Shown: positions 19,754-30,178, counted from the stretch's first letter. The stretch is DNA of 64,000 bases from Leptolyngbya subtilissima AS-A7 (GCF_039962255.1 NZ_JAMPKY010000003.1:310001-374000), one strand, 5' to 3'. Notes: a model not told the origin generated them from the sequence alone. Numbers and translations: made by a program.

Positions 19754-20764
19754 ATGATCAGCAAGCCAGGTAAGGTAGTTCTAATTGGTGTCGCCGGTGA
19801 CTCTGGATGCGGCAAATCGACCTTTCTGCGGCGCTTGAGCGATCTGTTTGGCGCTGAACTCATGACTGTCATCTGCCTGGATGACTACCACAGCCTCGAT
19901 CGCAAGCAGCGCAAAGAAGCCGGGGTGACCGCCCTCGATCCTAAAGCCAACAACTTTGATCTGATGTACGAACAGATCAAAGCCCTGAAAGAAGGCAAGA
20001 GCATTGACAAGCCGATCTACAACCACGAAACCGGTGAGCTCGATCCCCCCGAGCGGGTTGACCCCAACCGTATCATCGTCATTGAAGGTCTGCACCCCCT
20101 CTACGACGAGCGTGTGCGCGACCTGATCGACTTCAGCGTTTACCTCGACATCAGCGACGAAGTCAAAATCGCTTGGAAGATTCAGCGCGACATGGCCGAG
20201 CGTGGTCACACCTACGAAGACGTGCTGGCTTCTATCAACGCTCGTCGCCCCGACTTTGAAGCCTACATCGACATTCAAAAGCAGTATGCCGATGTGGTGA
20301 TTCAGATTCTGCCCACCCAGCTCATCCCCAACGATGAAGAGAAGAAAGTGCTGCGGGTACGCCTCATGCAGCGGGAAGGCATCGAAGGCTTCGACCCCGT
20401 TTACCTCTTCGACGAAGGCTCTACCATCGACTGGATCCCCTGCGGGCGCAAGCTCACCTGCTCCTACCCCGGCATTCGCATGCACTACGGCCCCGATTCT
20501 TACTACGGGCACGAGGTGTCGGTGCTAGAGGTAGACGGCCAGTTCGATCGCCTCGAAGAGCTAATCTACATCGAGAGCCACCTCAGCAACACCTCCACCA
20601 AGTACTACGGCGAGATGACTGAGCTGCTGCTCAAGCACCGCGAGTACCCCGGTTCGACCAACGGCAGTGGCCTGTTCCAGGTGCTGGTGGGTCTGAAGAT
20701 GCGCGCTACCTACGAGCGCCTAATCGCCGCCGATCGCGAAGTGGCCGCTACGGCCCAAGCGTAA
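19754..20764 (+). CDS. prk: Phosphoribulokinase
   Basis: Calvin-cycle enzyme phosphorylating ribulose 5-phosphate to RuBP with ATP. The 336-residue protein has the P-loop GVAGDSGCGKST (residues 12-23) and the class II (plant/cyanobacterial) redox features: Cys19 in the P-loop with Cys41 in ICLDDYH, and a second pair in IPCGRKLTCSYPG. These allow thioredoxin and CP12 control, switching the enzyme off in the dark. The ATG is preceded by AGGGGGAAC at good spacing. Divergent from petH and followed by a strong terminator (20848-20882), so it is probably monocistronic. Confidence 0.97.
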   Translation: MISKPGKVVLIGVAGDSGCGKSTFLRRLSDLFGAELMTVICLDDYHSLDRKQRKEAGVTALDPKANNFDLMYEQIKALKEGKSIDKPIYNHETGELDPPERVDPNRIIVIEGLHPLYDERVRDLIDFSVYLDISDEVKIAWKIQRDMAERGHTYEDVLASINARRPDFEAYIDIQKQYADVVIQILPTQLIPNDEEKKVLRVRLMQREGIEGFDPVYLFDEGSTIDWIPCGRKLTCSYPGIRMHYGPDSYYGHEVSVLEVDGQFDRLEELIYIESHLSNTSTKYYGEMTELLLKHREYPGSTNGSGLFQVLVGLKMRATYERLIAADREVAATAQA

Positions 20765-20847
20765 GCGGTTTTAGGGTAACAGGTATAAGGTATAAGGCTT
20801 ACCCTTGAACCTTAAACCGGTCTAATTGAGTTTATCTGGCTTAATCG

Positions 20848-20882
20848 GGAGAGGATATCGATGAAGATGTCCTCTCCTTTTT
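20848..20882 (+). terminator. Rho-independent terminator after prk
   Basis: GGAGAGGA pairs with TCCTCTCC across a 14-base loop and is followed by five T. It lies 84 bases beyond the prk stop and abuts the next gene. Upstream, 20770-20820 holds a TATAAGG-type repetitive stretch without a gene. Confidence 0.75.
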
Positions 20883-20885
20883 GCT

Positions 20886-21290
20886 ATGGAACTAACTACC
20901 CCAGCGCTGCTCTTTCCCGCGATTTCGCTGCTGCTGCTGGCTTACACCAACCGCTTTTTGGTGCTGGCCCAGCTGATTCGTCAGCTCCACAGCTCTGAGC
21001 GCGACTACTTTCAAAGTCTGGTGCAGCGCCAGATCGCTAACCTGCGCCAGCGGATTGCCTTAATTCGCCTGATGCAGGCTCTAGGGGTATCGAGCTTTAT
21101 TGTCTGCACGCTATCGATGCTAGGGCTATTTGTAGACCAGCAGCAGCTGGCGGAAGTGCTGTTTGGTCTCAGCCTGCTTTTGCTAGTCGCCTCGCTGCTG
21201 ACGTCGCTCTACGAAATTGCCATTAGCACTCGAGCGATCGAGGCTGAACTGGCCGATATCGATGCAAAATCTCGCTATCCCAACGGCTAA
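20886..21290 (+). CDS. DUF2721 membrane protein
   Basis: A 134-residue protein opening with TTPALLFPAISLLLLAYTNR, the hallmark of the DUF2721 family found in cyanobacteria and proteobacteria. It has an N-terminal membrane helix (about 5-25), a charged helical stretch (30-62) and two further membrane helices (about 65-115), then a short acidic tail. Function unknown. It begins four bases after the prk terminator, so it may depend on readthrough or on its own weak promoter. It converges with the secreted glycine-zipper gene. Confidence 0.85.
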   Translation: MELTTPALLFPAISLLLLAYTNRFLVLAQLIRQLHSSERDYFQSLVQRQIANLRQRIALIRLMQALGVSSFIVCTLSMLGLFVDQQQLAEVLFGLSLLLLVASLLTSLYEIAISTRAIEAELADIDAKSRYPNG

Positions 21291-21318
21291 GCCGATTAGG
21301 GCAAAGCAGCTTCGACTG

Positions 21319-21354
21319 TGCTCAACCAGCGAGAACTTACTTTGGTCGTTGAGC
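21319..21354. repeat. Hairpin between convergent genes
   Basis: TGCTCAAC pairs with GTTGAGCA across 20 bases, in the 97-base gap between the convergent DUF2721 and glycine-zipper genes. No T-run follows; it may help end transcription from either side. Confidence 0.35.
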
Positions 21355-21387
21355 AGAGCCCTTCAGCTATTGTCCCATCGGGAGAAG

Positions 21388-21939
21388 TTACTGAGAGGTC
21401 AAGGTGAGGGTTTGGTTGGGCTCAACCACCACCACCCGCTGGGCAGTCGTATTGCCGATAATGGCTCCGGCGGCAGCTCCGCCGATAATGCTGCCCACCG
21501 AAACGCGCCCGCTGAGAATGCCGCCCACGGCAGCACCGCCCGCTGCCCCGATGCCAGCATCGGTAAGAATGGCACCAGTGCTGGTTTCTCTGGGGTCTTT
21601 AATGTCGCGCAGCAGTTCAGAAACGGCGTTGACGGTGTAGACCTGGTTGCCCACTTCGACAGCGGTGGCCACGTAGCGTACGCCGCCCTCGGCGGGCTCA
21701 AACCGGCCGCGCACAAGGGAACCAGCGGGAATGCTGCGCCCGTTGAGGTTGGTAGCGGCTCCCACTCGAAGGGTCTTCTCGACTGTGGCGCCGGTGTTGA
21801 GATAGAGGGTTTCGCTGTTGGGGGTGACGGCCTGAATGGGCGACGACACAAACAGCTGAGCCTGGGCAATGGGAGCTTGCCCCAGGGCCATTACCGGCAT
21901 GACCGCTAACGACAAAGCGGCTAAGTGACTGACTTTCAT
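21388..21939 (-). CDS. Secreted glycine-zipper protein
   Basis: The 183-residue product starts MKVSHLAALSLAVMPVMAL and has a signal peptide ending near AQA (about 27). A beta-rich domain (30-120) resembles stress-related surface proteins. A C-terminal glycine-zipper segment (about 128-165, GIGAAGGAAVGGIL and IIGGAAAGAIIGN) could insert in or bridge membranes. The ATG at 21939 has GGAGG five bases upstream and is preferred over the GTG just before it. Location is probably periplasm or outer membrane; exact role unknown. Confidence 0.75.
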   Translation of the reverse strand: MKVSHLAALSLAVMPVMALGQAPIAQAQLFVSSPIQAVTPNSETLYLNTGATVEKTLRVGAATNLNGRSIPAGSLVRGRFEPAEGGVRYVATAVEVGNQVYTVNAVSELLRDIKDPRETSTGAILTDAGIGAAGGAAVGGILSGRVSVGSIIGGAAAGAIIGNTTAQRVVVVEPNQTLTLTSQ

Positions 21940-22106
21940 CACAACCTCCAGAAAGATGCTTGAAAATGTAGGGATGCCCTCGTAGCGAATCGGGCTTAGG
22001 GGAGAGTGGTAGGGTAGCTGAGGCTTGCGATCGCCCCAATACCTCTAGTCTAGGAGGACGAGCCGCCCGTTGAGATGTTCCTATCGGTTTTGAGCCGCTT
22101 TCACCT

Positions 22107-22295
22107 ATGGAATCTACCGCCGAATATACCTGCGCCTTTTGCGGCGAGACCAGTACCACCTTTATCGATCTCTCGGCTGGGCTCACCCAGTCTTACATTG
22201 AAGACTGCCAGGTATGCTGCCGCCCTAATCAGTTCTACGTCACGGTGGATGATGTCTCGTTAGCAATCGAAATTGCCACTGACTATGTTGAGTAA
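22107..22295 (+). CDS. Small CPXCG-type zinc-ribbon protein
   Basis: A 62-residue protein with two Cys pairs, CAFC (9-12) and CQVC (34-37). Together they form a zinc ribbon of the family called CPXCG motif-containing cysteine-rich proteins. The rest is acidic and ends in IEIATDYVE. Function unknown; such proteins are small, cytosolic and widely conserved. The ATG lies after the sequence CACCT without a strong ribosome site. It stands alone between divergent and convergent neighbours. Confidence 0.82.
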   Translation: MESTAEYTCAFCGETSTTFIDLSAGLTQSYIEDCQVCCRPNQFYVTVDDVSLAIEIATDYVE

Positions 22296-22386
22296 GCGCG
22301 ATCGCCCCCTTTAGGGTGCCTTTGAGTTAGTTAGACAGTCCGTTGCCACCGCTTTTTAAGCTGAAAACCATGACCCTGGCAAGGGC

Positions 22387-23619
22387 CTAGAGGGCCTCGT
22401 TTTTGCTGCCCTGGGTGGTCAGCATCGACTGGCGCGGTCGAGAAATGCCCTTGCTGAGCAACACCGCTTCGATTTGCTGTAGCAGTTCAAAGTCGGCTGC
22501 GGGCAAAGCGGCACTGGCTTCAGAGGCTGGGTCAAGGTGCAAAAAGTCAAACGCCCCTAAAAACTGCTCTGGAGTAGCGGCGATGGGGGCCTCTAGATGA
22601 GCCGGAATGATGCGCTCAAACTGCCAGGTGGCGACGGCTTTTGCCCAGTCTAAAACGGCCTCTGGCCCTCGGTTAAAAATTAAGGTTTTGAGAATTGGAG
22701 CTACCTGAAGCTGCCCATCATTGTGCAGCGCCTCAAAGGATTTGCGCCAGTCAGACCGCCAGCGAAAGGGATAGAGGCCGAAGTAGTGCTGGCGCGATCG
22801 CACCGGGGCCTGCTTTGCTTCTTGCAACATTTCCCCTGTTGGGGCCACATCTAGGGTGCTGGGGCAAAAGTAAAAGGCAAACAGGGCAATTCGTTGCCAA
22901 CCTTTGCGGCGATTCTCAGGAGTATCGACGATCGCATCGGTTGCCTTGTCTCGGGCGTGAAATAGCAGCGGAAACGGGTCGATTTGCACGATCGCCGGCG
23001 GCTCCGCTGGGATGGCCACGATCGCATCAGTCAGCATCAGCGTGCGGCTGGCCCGATGAAAGCAGGCGGTCTCGCCAAACGGCCCTAGCCCTAGATCGAT
23101 TGGGGGCAGCAGGGCGTAGTCAACCTGGTCAGCAAAGGGAGCCTGGGCGCTGTCGGCGGGGAGGATGTGGGTGCGATCGCGCGGTAGCCCTAGCCACGGC
23201 AGGGGCAAATTGAGCGGAAAACTCCACTGGTTCGGCGTTACATACACCTGCGCCTGGGGAAACTGACGGGCAAAGGGACCGACAAACACCTTGTGCTCAA
23301 TGCCCGTCACGGTAGACATGACAATGTATTTCACTGGGCCGTAGCGCTTTTCTAGCTCACGCACTAGAGCTACGCATTCCGGCGTGGGGGCGACTGGGGA
23401 ATACACCAGCAGCCCGGCGGGCTCCAGCCGCACCACCGTCATGCGAATCGGCACGACCACGTAAAAAATGCCCTGGAACTGCTCAAAGGTCCACACCTGG
23501 TCTTTGACCACCTCCACCCGCTGGGTTGGTCGCTGACCGTAGGGGTAGAGGGGCACTAGGGGCCAAAAGGGCCAGGCGCGGGCGCGGCGAGTAGATGAGA
23601 CAGAAGTAACAGCTGACAT
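22387..23619 (-). CDS. DUF4336 domain protein
   Basis: A protein of about 410 residues matching the DUF4336 family of cyanobacteria and plants, which has a metallo-beta-lactamase-like layout. Recognisable blocks are VWTFEQFQGIFYVVVPIRMT, YSPVAPTPECVALVRELE, YIVMSTVTGIEHKVFVGPFA and a terminal FERIIPAHLEAPI. The usual metal-binding HxHxDH motif of active beta-lactamases is absent, so catalysis is doubtful. The start is put at the Met at 23619, because the 11 residues before it look like leader noise. No signal peptide. Function unknown. Confidence 0.82.
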   Translation of the reverse strand: MSAVTSVSSTRRARAWPFWPLVPLYPYGQRPTQRVEVVKDQVWTFEQFQGIFYVVVPIRMTVVRLEPAGLLVYSPVAPTPECVALVRELEKRYGPVKYIVMSTVTGIEHKVFVGPFARQFPQAQVYVTPNQWSFPLNLPLPWLGLPRDRTHILPADSAQAPFADQVDYALLPPIDLGLGPFGETACFHRASRTLMLTDAIVAIPAEPPAIVQIDPFPLLFHARDKATDAIVDTPENRRKGWQRIALFAFYFCPSTLDVAPTGEMLQEAKQAPVRSRQHYFGLYPFRWRSDWRKSFEALHNDGQLQVAPILKTLIFNRGPEAVLDWAKAVATWQFERIIPAHLEAPIAATPEQFLGAFDFLHLDPASEASAALPAADFELLQQIEAVLLSKGISRPRQSMLTTQGSKNEAL

Positions 23620-23819
23620 AGGGGCTCGGCGGCAATCCCTAAAGGGAATCAATCGTAGTCATAGCCTACTAAAAATTGGGGATTCAGGGGAATTGCCGCC
23701 AATTCTCAGGGCGCTATCAGCGTTGCCCAGGAGAGATACGTTAAGTTAAATAAAACAAGGTTCTGACCACGGCATGCTTGGCGATCGCCAGCCCTTACAC
23801 CCCCTACTGTTACCCTGCC

Positions 23820-24335
23820 ATGAAGCGACGCAAGCTACTGGAAGCGGGCACCGCCATTATTGGCGGCAGCTGGCTTTTGAGCAATTTCACCGCTGAAGTT
23901 TTTTCTAATCAACTTGATACTATGGCTACTACCGACGAACAGTTTACCGTCAACAAAACCGAGCAAGAATGGCGTGACCAGCTCACCCCTGAGCAGTTTC
24001 GCGTACTGCGCAAGCACGGCACCGAGCGGGCCGGTTCTAGTCCCCTCGACAAGGTCTATGAGCCCGGTACCTACAACTGCTCGGGTTGCGGCACTCCCCT
24101 CTTTACCTCTGACACCAAGTTCAACAGCGGCACCGGTTGGCCCAGCTTCTATGCACCCATTGAGGGCGCCATTGCTACCACTACCGATCGCTCCTTCTTC
24201 ATGACCCGAGTCGAAGTGCACTGTGCCAACTGCGGTGGTCACCTAGGCCACGTCTTCCCCGATGGGCCTGCCCCCACTAGCCAGCGCTACTGCATGAACG
24301 GGGTCTCCCTGGAGTTCGTGCCCAAGTCGGCCTAG
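23820..24335 (+). CDS. msrB: Peptide-methionine (R)-S-oxide reductase with export signal
   Basis: Repairs oxidised methionine (R form) in proteins. The MsrB domain (about 50-170) has both zinc Cys pairs (CSGC, CANC), the block FNSGTGWPSFYAPI, GHLGHVFPDGP and the catalytic Cys in RYCMNGVSLEF. The ATG at 23820 is preferred over an upstream TTG (23778). From it the protein starts MKRRKLLEAGTAIIGGSWLL, a twin-arginine-like signal, so the enzyme probably acts outside the cytoplasm. A shorter cytosolic form could start at the Met near residue 35. It is divergent from DUF4336. Confidence 0.93.
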   Translation: MKRRKLLEAGTAIIGGSWLLSNFTAEVFSNQLDTMATTDEQFTVNKTEQEWRDQLTPEQFRVLRKHGTERAGSSPLDKVYEPGTYNCSGCGTPLFTSDTKFNSGTGWPSFYAPIEGAIATTTDRSFFMTRVEVHCANCGGHLGHVFPDGPAPTSQRYCMNGVSLEFVPKSA

Positions 24336-24468
24336 ACCTGTTCTAGGCCTGTCTCTGTCCCCGTTGTGGCCTTGGTCGCACCGGGGGATTACTGTTGCAA
24401 ATCCTGTAACGCGGGTGGTTGCTTCTATCGGCTTTTCTAAGATAGAGCAACAGTTACAAGAGCGTGCT

Positions 24469-24909
24469 ATGAAAACACAAATAGGCTCATCACGGTGGTT
24501 TGGGCTAGCTGCTGGCCTCGGTCTACTGGTTGCCGGCGGGGCTGCAATTTCAATAGTTACCCAGGCAGAACCAAGCCTGGCCCAAACTGCTGAAGCATCG
24601 GCTTTGCCACAGGTGTGGCGACCCGCCAGCGAAGCAGATAAAGCGCTGATTTGGCGCTTTGTACTGCAAAGCCCCATGGGGGTAGCCGCACTCAACCAGC
24701 TTGCCATTGAAGGTTTCATCAGCCCCCTTTGCGAAAAGACGTTGTACACCCACGCAACCTACGAGTCGTTCCAAACACTATTGCAGGTGCAGTGCCCCAC
24801 GCCGGGCGGCGTCTCTACGGCCCGAGCCTACGACGAAATGCGCGTTACCTTTAACCGCTTTGAAGACACGATTGACACCTTCTCGGTCGAGCGAATCTAT
24901 ACCGACTGA
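24469..24909 (+). CDS. Secreted protein of unknown function
   Basis: From the ATG at 24469 the 146-residue product has a clear signal peptide: MKTQIGSSRWFGLAAGLGLL, a hydrophobic core to about residue 28, and a likely cut after SLA near 40. The mature part has two Cys (SPLCEK and QVQCPTP), probably a disulfide, and the block VWRPASEADKALIWRFVLQ. I do not recognise a family. The frame opens 35 codons earlier, but that part lacks any export signal at its start, so 24469 is used. It lies 133 bases downstream of msrB. Confidence 0.65.
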   Translation: MKTQIGSSRWFGLAAGLGLLVAGGAAISIVTQAEPSLAQTAEASALPQVWRPASEADKALIWRFVLQSPMGVAALNQLAIEGFISPLCEKTLYTHATYESFQTLLQVQCPTPGGVSTARAYDEMRVTFNRFEDTIDTFSVERIYTD

Positions 24910-25351
24910 CCTTTGAGATCTAGTCACCTGAACGGATAAGTCCGCAGATCGCCTTAAATCAACGCTGTGCACGGTGTGTTGTGCTGTAAGCCTGACACAC
25001 CGGTACGTTCAAGTTGATGCACCAGTGCGTCAGTTTAATGCATCCTTATAAAAATTTAGGCGTTTCTACTGCTTGCTTAGTTGCCGTCAATAATTGCTCT
25101 TTTTGCGGTGAAATATTTCACAGTTTCTTTTTAAGAGATACATCTAATGAAAGAAGCCGATGATAGTTTGGCGTCATACCATCTACTTATGTAATCAAAC
25201 TTTTAGTATTAGTTCTAAAACCTGGTCTTTTGCCAAGTCAAACATTGCCGAAAGATGGATCATGTGAACGCGGCATTAAATCAGGTAAATTCTTCAGCCT
25301 TACGCGTTGTATATCTCAGCTATTGGGTAACACCTTATCGAGCTTAAAGCC
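24910..25351. other. AT-richer intergenic region
   Basis: A 442-base gap, clearly richer in A/T than the genes around it. It holds only short frames, such as 41 codons from 25039 without a ribosome site. It probably carries the promoter of the phosphoribosyltransferase gene; no hairpin or known RNA motif stands out. Confidence 0.4.
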
Positions 25352-26020
25352 ATGCTTTTTAAGAATAGAGTTGATGCTGGGCAACGGCTAGCCAATCTAC
25401 TACAGCCCTATGCCAATCGGCCTGATGTAACTGTCGTCGCGCTACCCCGAGGTGGCGTACCGGTTGCGGCCGAAGTCGCCAATGCCCTTAGTGCTCCCCT
25501 AGACGTGCTGATTGTTCGAAAGCTGGGTATACCGGGGTTTAGGGAGACCGCTATGGGGTCGATCGCCTCGGGCAATTTTTTATATTTCAATCAGGATTTA
25601 ATTCGGCGTTTGGCTATTACGCCTGAGGAAATTGATGTCGTAGTGCAGCATGAACAGGAAGAATTGCGGCGGCGAGAGCAGGTTTATCGCGACGATCTTG
25701 TTTCTCTAGATCTGCGCGATCGCATCGTTATTTTGGTTGACGATGGCCTAGCCACTGGGGCAACCATTCAGGTCGCCATTGAGGCCGTCAAGCAGCAGCG
25801 CCCCAAAAAATTGATTGTGGCCGTCCCAGTAGCTGACCGCGAGGTTTGCGACTCAGTTGGAACTGTCGTCGATCGCATTATCTGTGCCGAGACTCCCCAA
25901 CCGTTTTATGCGGTGGGGCTTTGGTATGAGGAATTCGCTCAAACCTCCGACGACGAGGTGCGAGCGCTTCTGAACCAGGCCAAACACCGTTCCCTAGAGA
26001 CCGTCAGCCACCCTCAATAA
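25352..26020 (+). CDS. Phosphoribosyltransferase-like protein
   Basis: A 222-residue type I phosphoribosyltransferase-fold protein. The PRPP loop is VILVDDGLATGAT (about 126-138) and the N-terminal block is VVALPRGGVPVAAEVA. The hood segment LDVLIVRKLGIPGFRETAMG is typical of the group often found near dienelactone hydrolase or stress genes. The base or other substrate is unknown, and it is not one of the well-known purine or pyrimidine enzymes. No co-transcribed partner is visible. Confidence 0.85.
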   Translation: MLFKNRVDAGQRLANLLQPYANRPDVTVVALPRGGVPVAAEVANALSAPLDVLIVRKLGIPGFRETAMGSIASGNFLYFNQDLIRRLAITPEEIDVVVQHEQEELRRREQVYRDDLVSLDLRDRIVILVDDGLATGATIQVAIEAVKQQRPKKLIVAVPVADREVCDSVGTVVDRIICAETPQPFYAVGLWYEEFAQTSDDEVRALLNQAKHRSLETVSHPQ

Positions 26021-26380
26021 CCCCACCGCTCTCATTAAGCTGCCCTGGCAAACGGCTTATCAGTCTTAAAGCGGCGATGCCTACAGCTAGCGCGTGCTCA
26101 GCGTTCGTCCGTTGCCCCAAATTTATAGAATGTGTTAGCCATTGCGATCGGCTTGGGCGGGCTCAACCGCTGGTGGAAACTCCTATAGCCAGCGCTTGCT
26201 TAGGCGCTTGAGTTAGAAACGTTTCTTTTAGCTCAGTAGAGTTCCACAAAGCTGTCATAATGGCTTGGCCATTATTAAAATAAGTAACGTGAGGCTGGCT
26301 CTCTAAGGCCGATTGTCCGTGCCCTCGGCTGCAAAGTTGAGGGGGTTTTGTGCTTCTAATTTTGCCCTGTCGCGCGTCCT
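26021..26380. other. Intergenic region upstream of mfd
   Basis: 360 bases without a supported gene. It contains an imperfect direct repeat of about 24 bases, CCTACAGCTAGCGCG... (26080-26103) and CCTATAGCCAGCGCT... (26182-26206). It also has an 8-base hairpin ATAATGGC-TTG-GCCATTAT (26257-26275). The mfd promoter must be here. Confidence 0.4.
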
Positions 26381-29300
26381 ATGGCCTTTTCTTCCATTAC
26401 CCGTGCCCTACAACGCTCTCCTTTAGCCAAGGAACTGCTGGCTAAGCTCGACCAGCAGGGCCAGCTGGTGCTCAACGGCGTGGCTCGATTGCCAAAGGGG
26501 CTGGTGTCCTCGGCCTTGGCCCTAGCGCAGCAGCGCCCCCTATTGGTGATCACCGCCACCCTAGAAGAAGCCGGACGCTGGGCCACTCAGATCGAAGCCA
26601 TGGGCTGGGACACGGTGCACTTTTACCCCACCTCCGAAGCATCCCCCTACGACCCCTTTGACCAAGAGTCAGAAATGACTTGGGGACAGCTACAGGTCTT
26701 GGCAGAGCTGCTGGCCTTGCGGGCGGCCGGCGAAGCATCACCCTTGCGCAAGCTGGCGGTGGTTGCGACTGAACGGGCTTTGCAACCCCACCTGCCGCCG
26801 GTTTCTGCTTTGGAACCCTACTGCCTACGGCTAGAGCTGAAGCAGGAAATCAACTTTAAGGCGCTGGGCCAGCGGTTGGCCACCCTCGGCTATGAACGCG
26901 TTACGGTGGTGGAAACCGAGGGCCAGTGGGCGCAGCGGGGCGACATTATCGATGTGTATCCGGTGGCGTCGGAGCTGCCGGTGCGGCTAGAACTATTTGG
27001 CGACGAGCTGGAGCGCCTGCGAGAATTTGACCCAGCCACCCAAAGATCCCTAGACGCCATTGACCACCTGGTGCTCACCCCCACTCAGTATGGCCCGGTG
27101 ATCATTGAGCAGTTGAGGGCGCAGGGCAAGCTGGAGGGACTGCTTTCCGAAGCCGCTCAAGAAGGACTAGAAAGCGGCATTCTCCCCGAAGGTACCCGCC
27201 GCTGGCTGGGGCTAGCCTTTTCCCAACCAGCCTCACTGTTAGACTATCTGCCCGAAAACACACTGATGGCGGTGGACGAGGTTGATCAGTGTCAGGCTCA
27301 CAGCGATCGCTGGCTAGAGCACGTCGAAGACCACTGGCAGGAGGTAAGGAGTCAAGGGGATGGGGGAGATGCGGAGGAGGACTCATCCACCCATCCACCC
27401 ATCCACCCATCCACCCCCTACTCCCTCCCCAAAATCCACCGCCCCTTCCTCGACACCCTCAGCGATGCCGAAATTTTCCCGCGCGTTGATCTATCTGAAA
27501 TCGCCGAGGCCAACAGCGGCTTAAACCTATCGAGTCGGCCGGTGCAAGCGATCCCGCACCAGTTTGGCAAGCTGGCGGAGACGATTCGCAAGGAGTGCGA
27601 TCGTAAGTATTCTGTCTGGTTGGCTTCCGCCCAGCCCTCCCGCTCGGTATCCCTGCTGCAAGAGCATGACTGCCCGGCGCAGTTTATCCCTAACCCAAAG
27701 GATTTCAATGCGATCGACAAGCTGCATACCCAGCATGTCCCTGTGGCGGTCAAGTATTCGGGATTAGCGGAATTAGAAGGCTTTGTGCTGCCTACCTTCC
27801 GCATTGTGGTGGTGACCGATCGCGAATTTTTTGGTCAGCACACTCTGGCTACCGGCGGCTACGTACGCAAGCGCCGCCGCGCCGCCTCTAAACAGGTCGA
27901 TCCCAACAAGATGAAACCGGGGGATTTTGTCGTTCACCGCAGCCACGGTATCGGCAAATTCATCAAGCTCGAAAGCCTGGTGCTCAACAATGAAACCCGC
28001 GACTACCTAGTGATTCAGTATGCCGATGGGCTGCTGCGGGTAGCTGCTGATCAAGTGGGCTCGCTTTCTCGTTACCGAGCTGCCAGCGGCCAGGCTCCGG
28101 TCCTCAACAAAATGACCAGCACCGCCTGGGAGAAAACCAAGGGCCGAGCCAAAAAAGCGATCCAAAAAGTGGCGGTGGACCTGCTCAGGCTCTACGCCCA
28201 GCGGGCCAAGATGGAGGGCTTTTCTTACCCAGCCGACATGCCCTGGCAGCAGGAATTGGAGGATTCTTTTCCCTACCAGGCTACCCCCGACCAGCTCAAG
28301 GCCGTGCAGGATGTTAAGCGCGACATGGAGAGCGATCGCCCTATGGATCGCCTGGTCTGTGGCGATGTGGGCTTTGGCAAAACTGAGGTCGCCCTGCGCG
28401 CCATCTTCAAAGCCGTCACCGCTGGGCAGCAGGTGGCCCTGCTGGCTCCCACCACCATCCTCACCCAGCAGCATTACCACACTCTGAAAGAGCGTTTTGC
28501 CCCTTACCCAATCCAAGTGGGGCTGCTGAACCGCTTCCGCAGTCAGCAGGAGAAAAAAGACATTCTGCAACGGTTAAAGACCGGCGAACTGGACGTGGTA
28601 GTGGGTACCCACCAGTTGCTCGGCAAAGGCGTCGCCTTCAAAAGCCTCGGTCTGCTGGTGGTGGATGAAGAACAGCGCTTCGGCGTTAACCAAAAAGAGC
28701 GGATCAAATCCCTCAAAACCCAGGTGGATGTGCTCACCCTCAGCGCTACCCCCATTCCCCGCACCCTTTACATGGCCTTGTCTGGCGTGCGCGAAATGAG
28801 CCTGATTACCACTCCGCCGCCCTCGCGCCGTCCGATCAAAACCCACCTCTCACCCCACGACCCGGAAGCGATTCGCACTGCGATTCGCCAAGAGCTCGAT
28901 CGCGGCGGCCAAGTGTTCTACGTAGTGCCTCGGGTTGAGGGCATTGAGGAGGTTTCTGCCAAAATTCGCGAGATGGTGCCGGCGGCCAGAATTGCGATCG
29001 CCCACGGCCAAATGGATGAAGGCGAGCTTGAGTCAACCATGCTCACCTTTAGCAACGGTGACGCTGAAGTGCTGCTCTGCACCACGATCATTGAGTCAGG
29101 GTTGGATATCCCCCGAGTCAACACCATTTTGATCGAAGACGCTCACCGCTTCGGCCTCTCCCAGCTCTACCAGCTCAGGGGAAGAGTTGGTAGAGCCGGC
29201 ATCCAGGCCCACGCCTGGCTGTTTTACCCCAAAAAATCCCTCACCGACAAAGCTCGCCAGCGCCTCCGCGCCATTCAAGAATTTACCCAGCTTGGCTCTG

Positions 29301-29923
29301 GCTATCAGCTAGCTATGCGCGACATGGAAATTCGCGGCGTCGGCAACCTGCTGGGGGCCGAGCAGTCGGGCCAGATGGATGCGATCGGCTTTGACCTCTA
29401 TATGGACATGCTGGAAGAAGAGATCGCCGAAATTCGTGGTCAAGACATTCCCAAAGTCGAAGACACTCAGGTCGATCTCAACGTCACCGCCTTTGTGCCT
29501 AACGACTACATCCCCGATCTGGAGCAAAAGATGGGGGCCTACCGCTCTCTAGCTGCGGCCAACAGCAAGGTAGAGCTGATGCAGATTGCGGCAGATTTAA
29601 GCGATCGCTACGGCCCCATTCCCTATGCGACCGAGCAGCTCGTGCGCATGCTGCAACTCAAGCTGGTAGCCAAGCACGCCGGTTTCTCACGCATCAAACC
29701 CGAGGGCAAGCAGCACGTGGTGATGGAAACCCCGATGGAAGAACCAGCCTGGAAGAAGATCAGCGAGAATCTACCCAGCCACCTGAAAACACGCTTTGTC
29801 TACAGCGGTGGCAAAGTCGTGGTGCGCGGGCTAGGCGTGCTCAAACCCGAAAAGCAGCTGGAGAGCCTGACCGAATGGCTGGGGTATTTACAGGGGTCAG
29901 TGCTAGAGCCGTTGGCTAGCTAG
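26381..29923 (+). CDS. mfd: Transcription-repair coupling factor Mfd
   Basis: The 1180-residue DNA translocase removes RNA polymerase stalled at lesions and recruits UvrA. The UvrB-like N-terminal region (about 1-300) has [13 protein letters not shown]. The RNA polymerase-interacting domain has [20 protein letters not shown] (about 507-530). The RecG-like motor has Walker [12 protein letters not shown] (about 660), [10 protein letters not shown] (about 760), [14 protein letters not shown] and RGRVGR. The C-terminal TRCF domain binds UvrA. A low-complexity insert (about 325-350, with [10 protein letters not shown]) is coded by a C-rich microsatellite and probably forms a flexible linker. Length is normal for the family. 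Confidence 0.97.
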   Translation: MAFSSITRALQRSPLAKELLAKLDQQGQLVLNGVARLPKGLVSSALALAQQRPLLVITATLEEAGRWATQIEAMGWDTVHFYPTSEASPYDPFDQESEMTWGQLQVLAELLALRAAGEASPLRKLAVVATERALQPHLPPVSALEPYCLRLELKQEINFKALGQRLATLGYERVTVVETEGQWAQRGDIIDVYPVASELPVRLELFGDELERLREFDPATQRSLDAIDHLVLTPTQYGPVIIEQLRAQGKLEGLLSEAAQEGLESGILPEGTRRWLGLAFSQPASLLDYLPENTLMAVDEVDQCQAHSDRWLEHVEDHWQEVRSQGDGGDAEEDSSTHPPIHPSTPYSLPKIHRPFLDTLSDAEIFPRVDLSEIAEANSGLNLSSRPVQAIPHQFGKLAETIRKECDRKYSVWLASAQPSRSVSLLQEHDCPAQFIPNPKDFNAIDKLHTQHVPVAVKYSGLAELEGFVLPTFRIVVVTDREFFGQHTLATGGYVRKRRRAASKQVDPNKMKPGDFVVHRSHGIGKFIKLESLVLNNETRDYLVIQYADGLLRVAADQVGSLSRYRAASGQAPVLNKMTSTAWEKTKGRAKKAIQKVAVDLLRLYAQRAKMEGFSYPADMPWQQELEDSFPYQATPDQLKAVQDVKRDMESDRPMDRLVCGDVGFGKTEVALRAIFKAVTAGQQVALLAPTTILTQQHYHTLKERFAPYPIQVGLLNRFRSQQEKKDILQRLKTGELDVVVGTHQLLGKGVAFKSLGLLVVDEEQRFGVNQKERIKSLKTQVDVLTLSATPIPRTLYMALSGVREMSLITTPPPSRRPIKTHLSPHDPEAIRTAIRQELDRGGQVFYVVPRVEGIEEVSAKIREMVPAARIAIAHGQMDEGELESTMLTFSNGDAEVLLCTTIIESGLDIPRVNTILIEDAHRFGLSQLYQLRGRVGRAGIQAHAWLFYPKKSLTDKARQRLRAIQEFTQLGSGYQLAMRDMEIRGVGNLLGAEQSGQMDAIGFDLYMDMLEEEIAEIRGQDIPKVEDTQVDLNVTAFVPNDYIPDLEQKMGAYRSLAAANSKVELMQIAADLSDRYGPIPYATEQLVRMLQLKLVAKHAGFSRIKPEGKQHVVMETPMEEPAWKKISENLPSHLKTRFVYSGGKVVVRGLGVLKPEKQLESLTEWLGYLQGSVLEPLAS
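27384..27417 (+). repeat. CATCCACC microsatellite inside mfd
   Basis: Four tandem copies of an eight-base unit (CATCCACC) lie within mfd and are read in frame as [10 protein letters not shown]. Eight is not a multiple of three, so copy-number changes would usually shift the frame; the gene is intact here. Confidence 0.7.
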
Positions 29924-30178
29924 CACGGAGTTGGAGATCAGGTCAAAGCCATCCAGCAGAAATTAGGGGCGATCGCATAGCCTCAAAATCGCTGACTTTG
30001 TTTATTTCGGCGAGCATTCTGACATTCCGCTCTTGGCTGTGAGCGGCATTTATCCTCCCGTACAACTCTACCTAGGCTAGAGCCAGCAGGCCTTGAGCCT
30101 GCCTAAGCTAAAGAGATTACCAGACCAGTATATGCATCGCTGTTGGGCAATGGCTGGTGTGCTCGGCCCAAAACGCAA

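Noticed and set aside
25039-25164. Small frame MHPYKNLGVSTACLVAV with Cys pair
   Set aside because: No ribosome site, short (41 codons) and AT-rich; not supported as a gene.
27384-27417. Tandem repeats as a CRISPR array
   Set aside because: The unit is eight bases without spacers and lies within mfd; it is a microsatellite.
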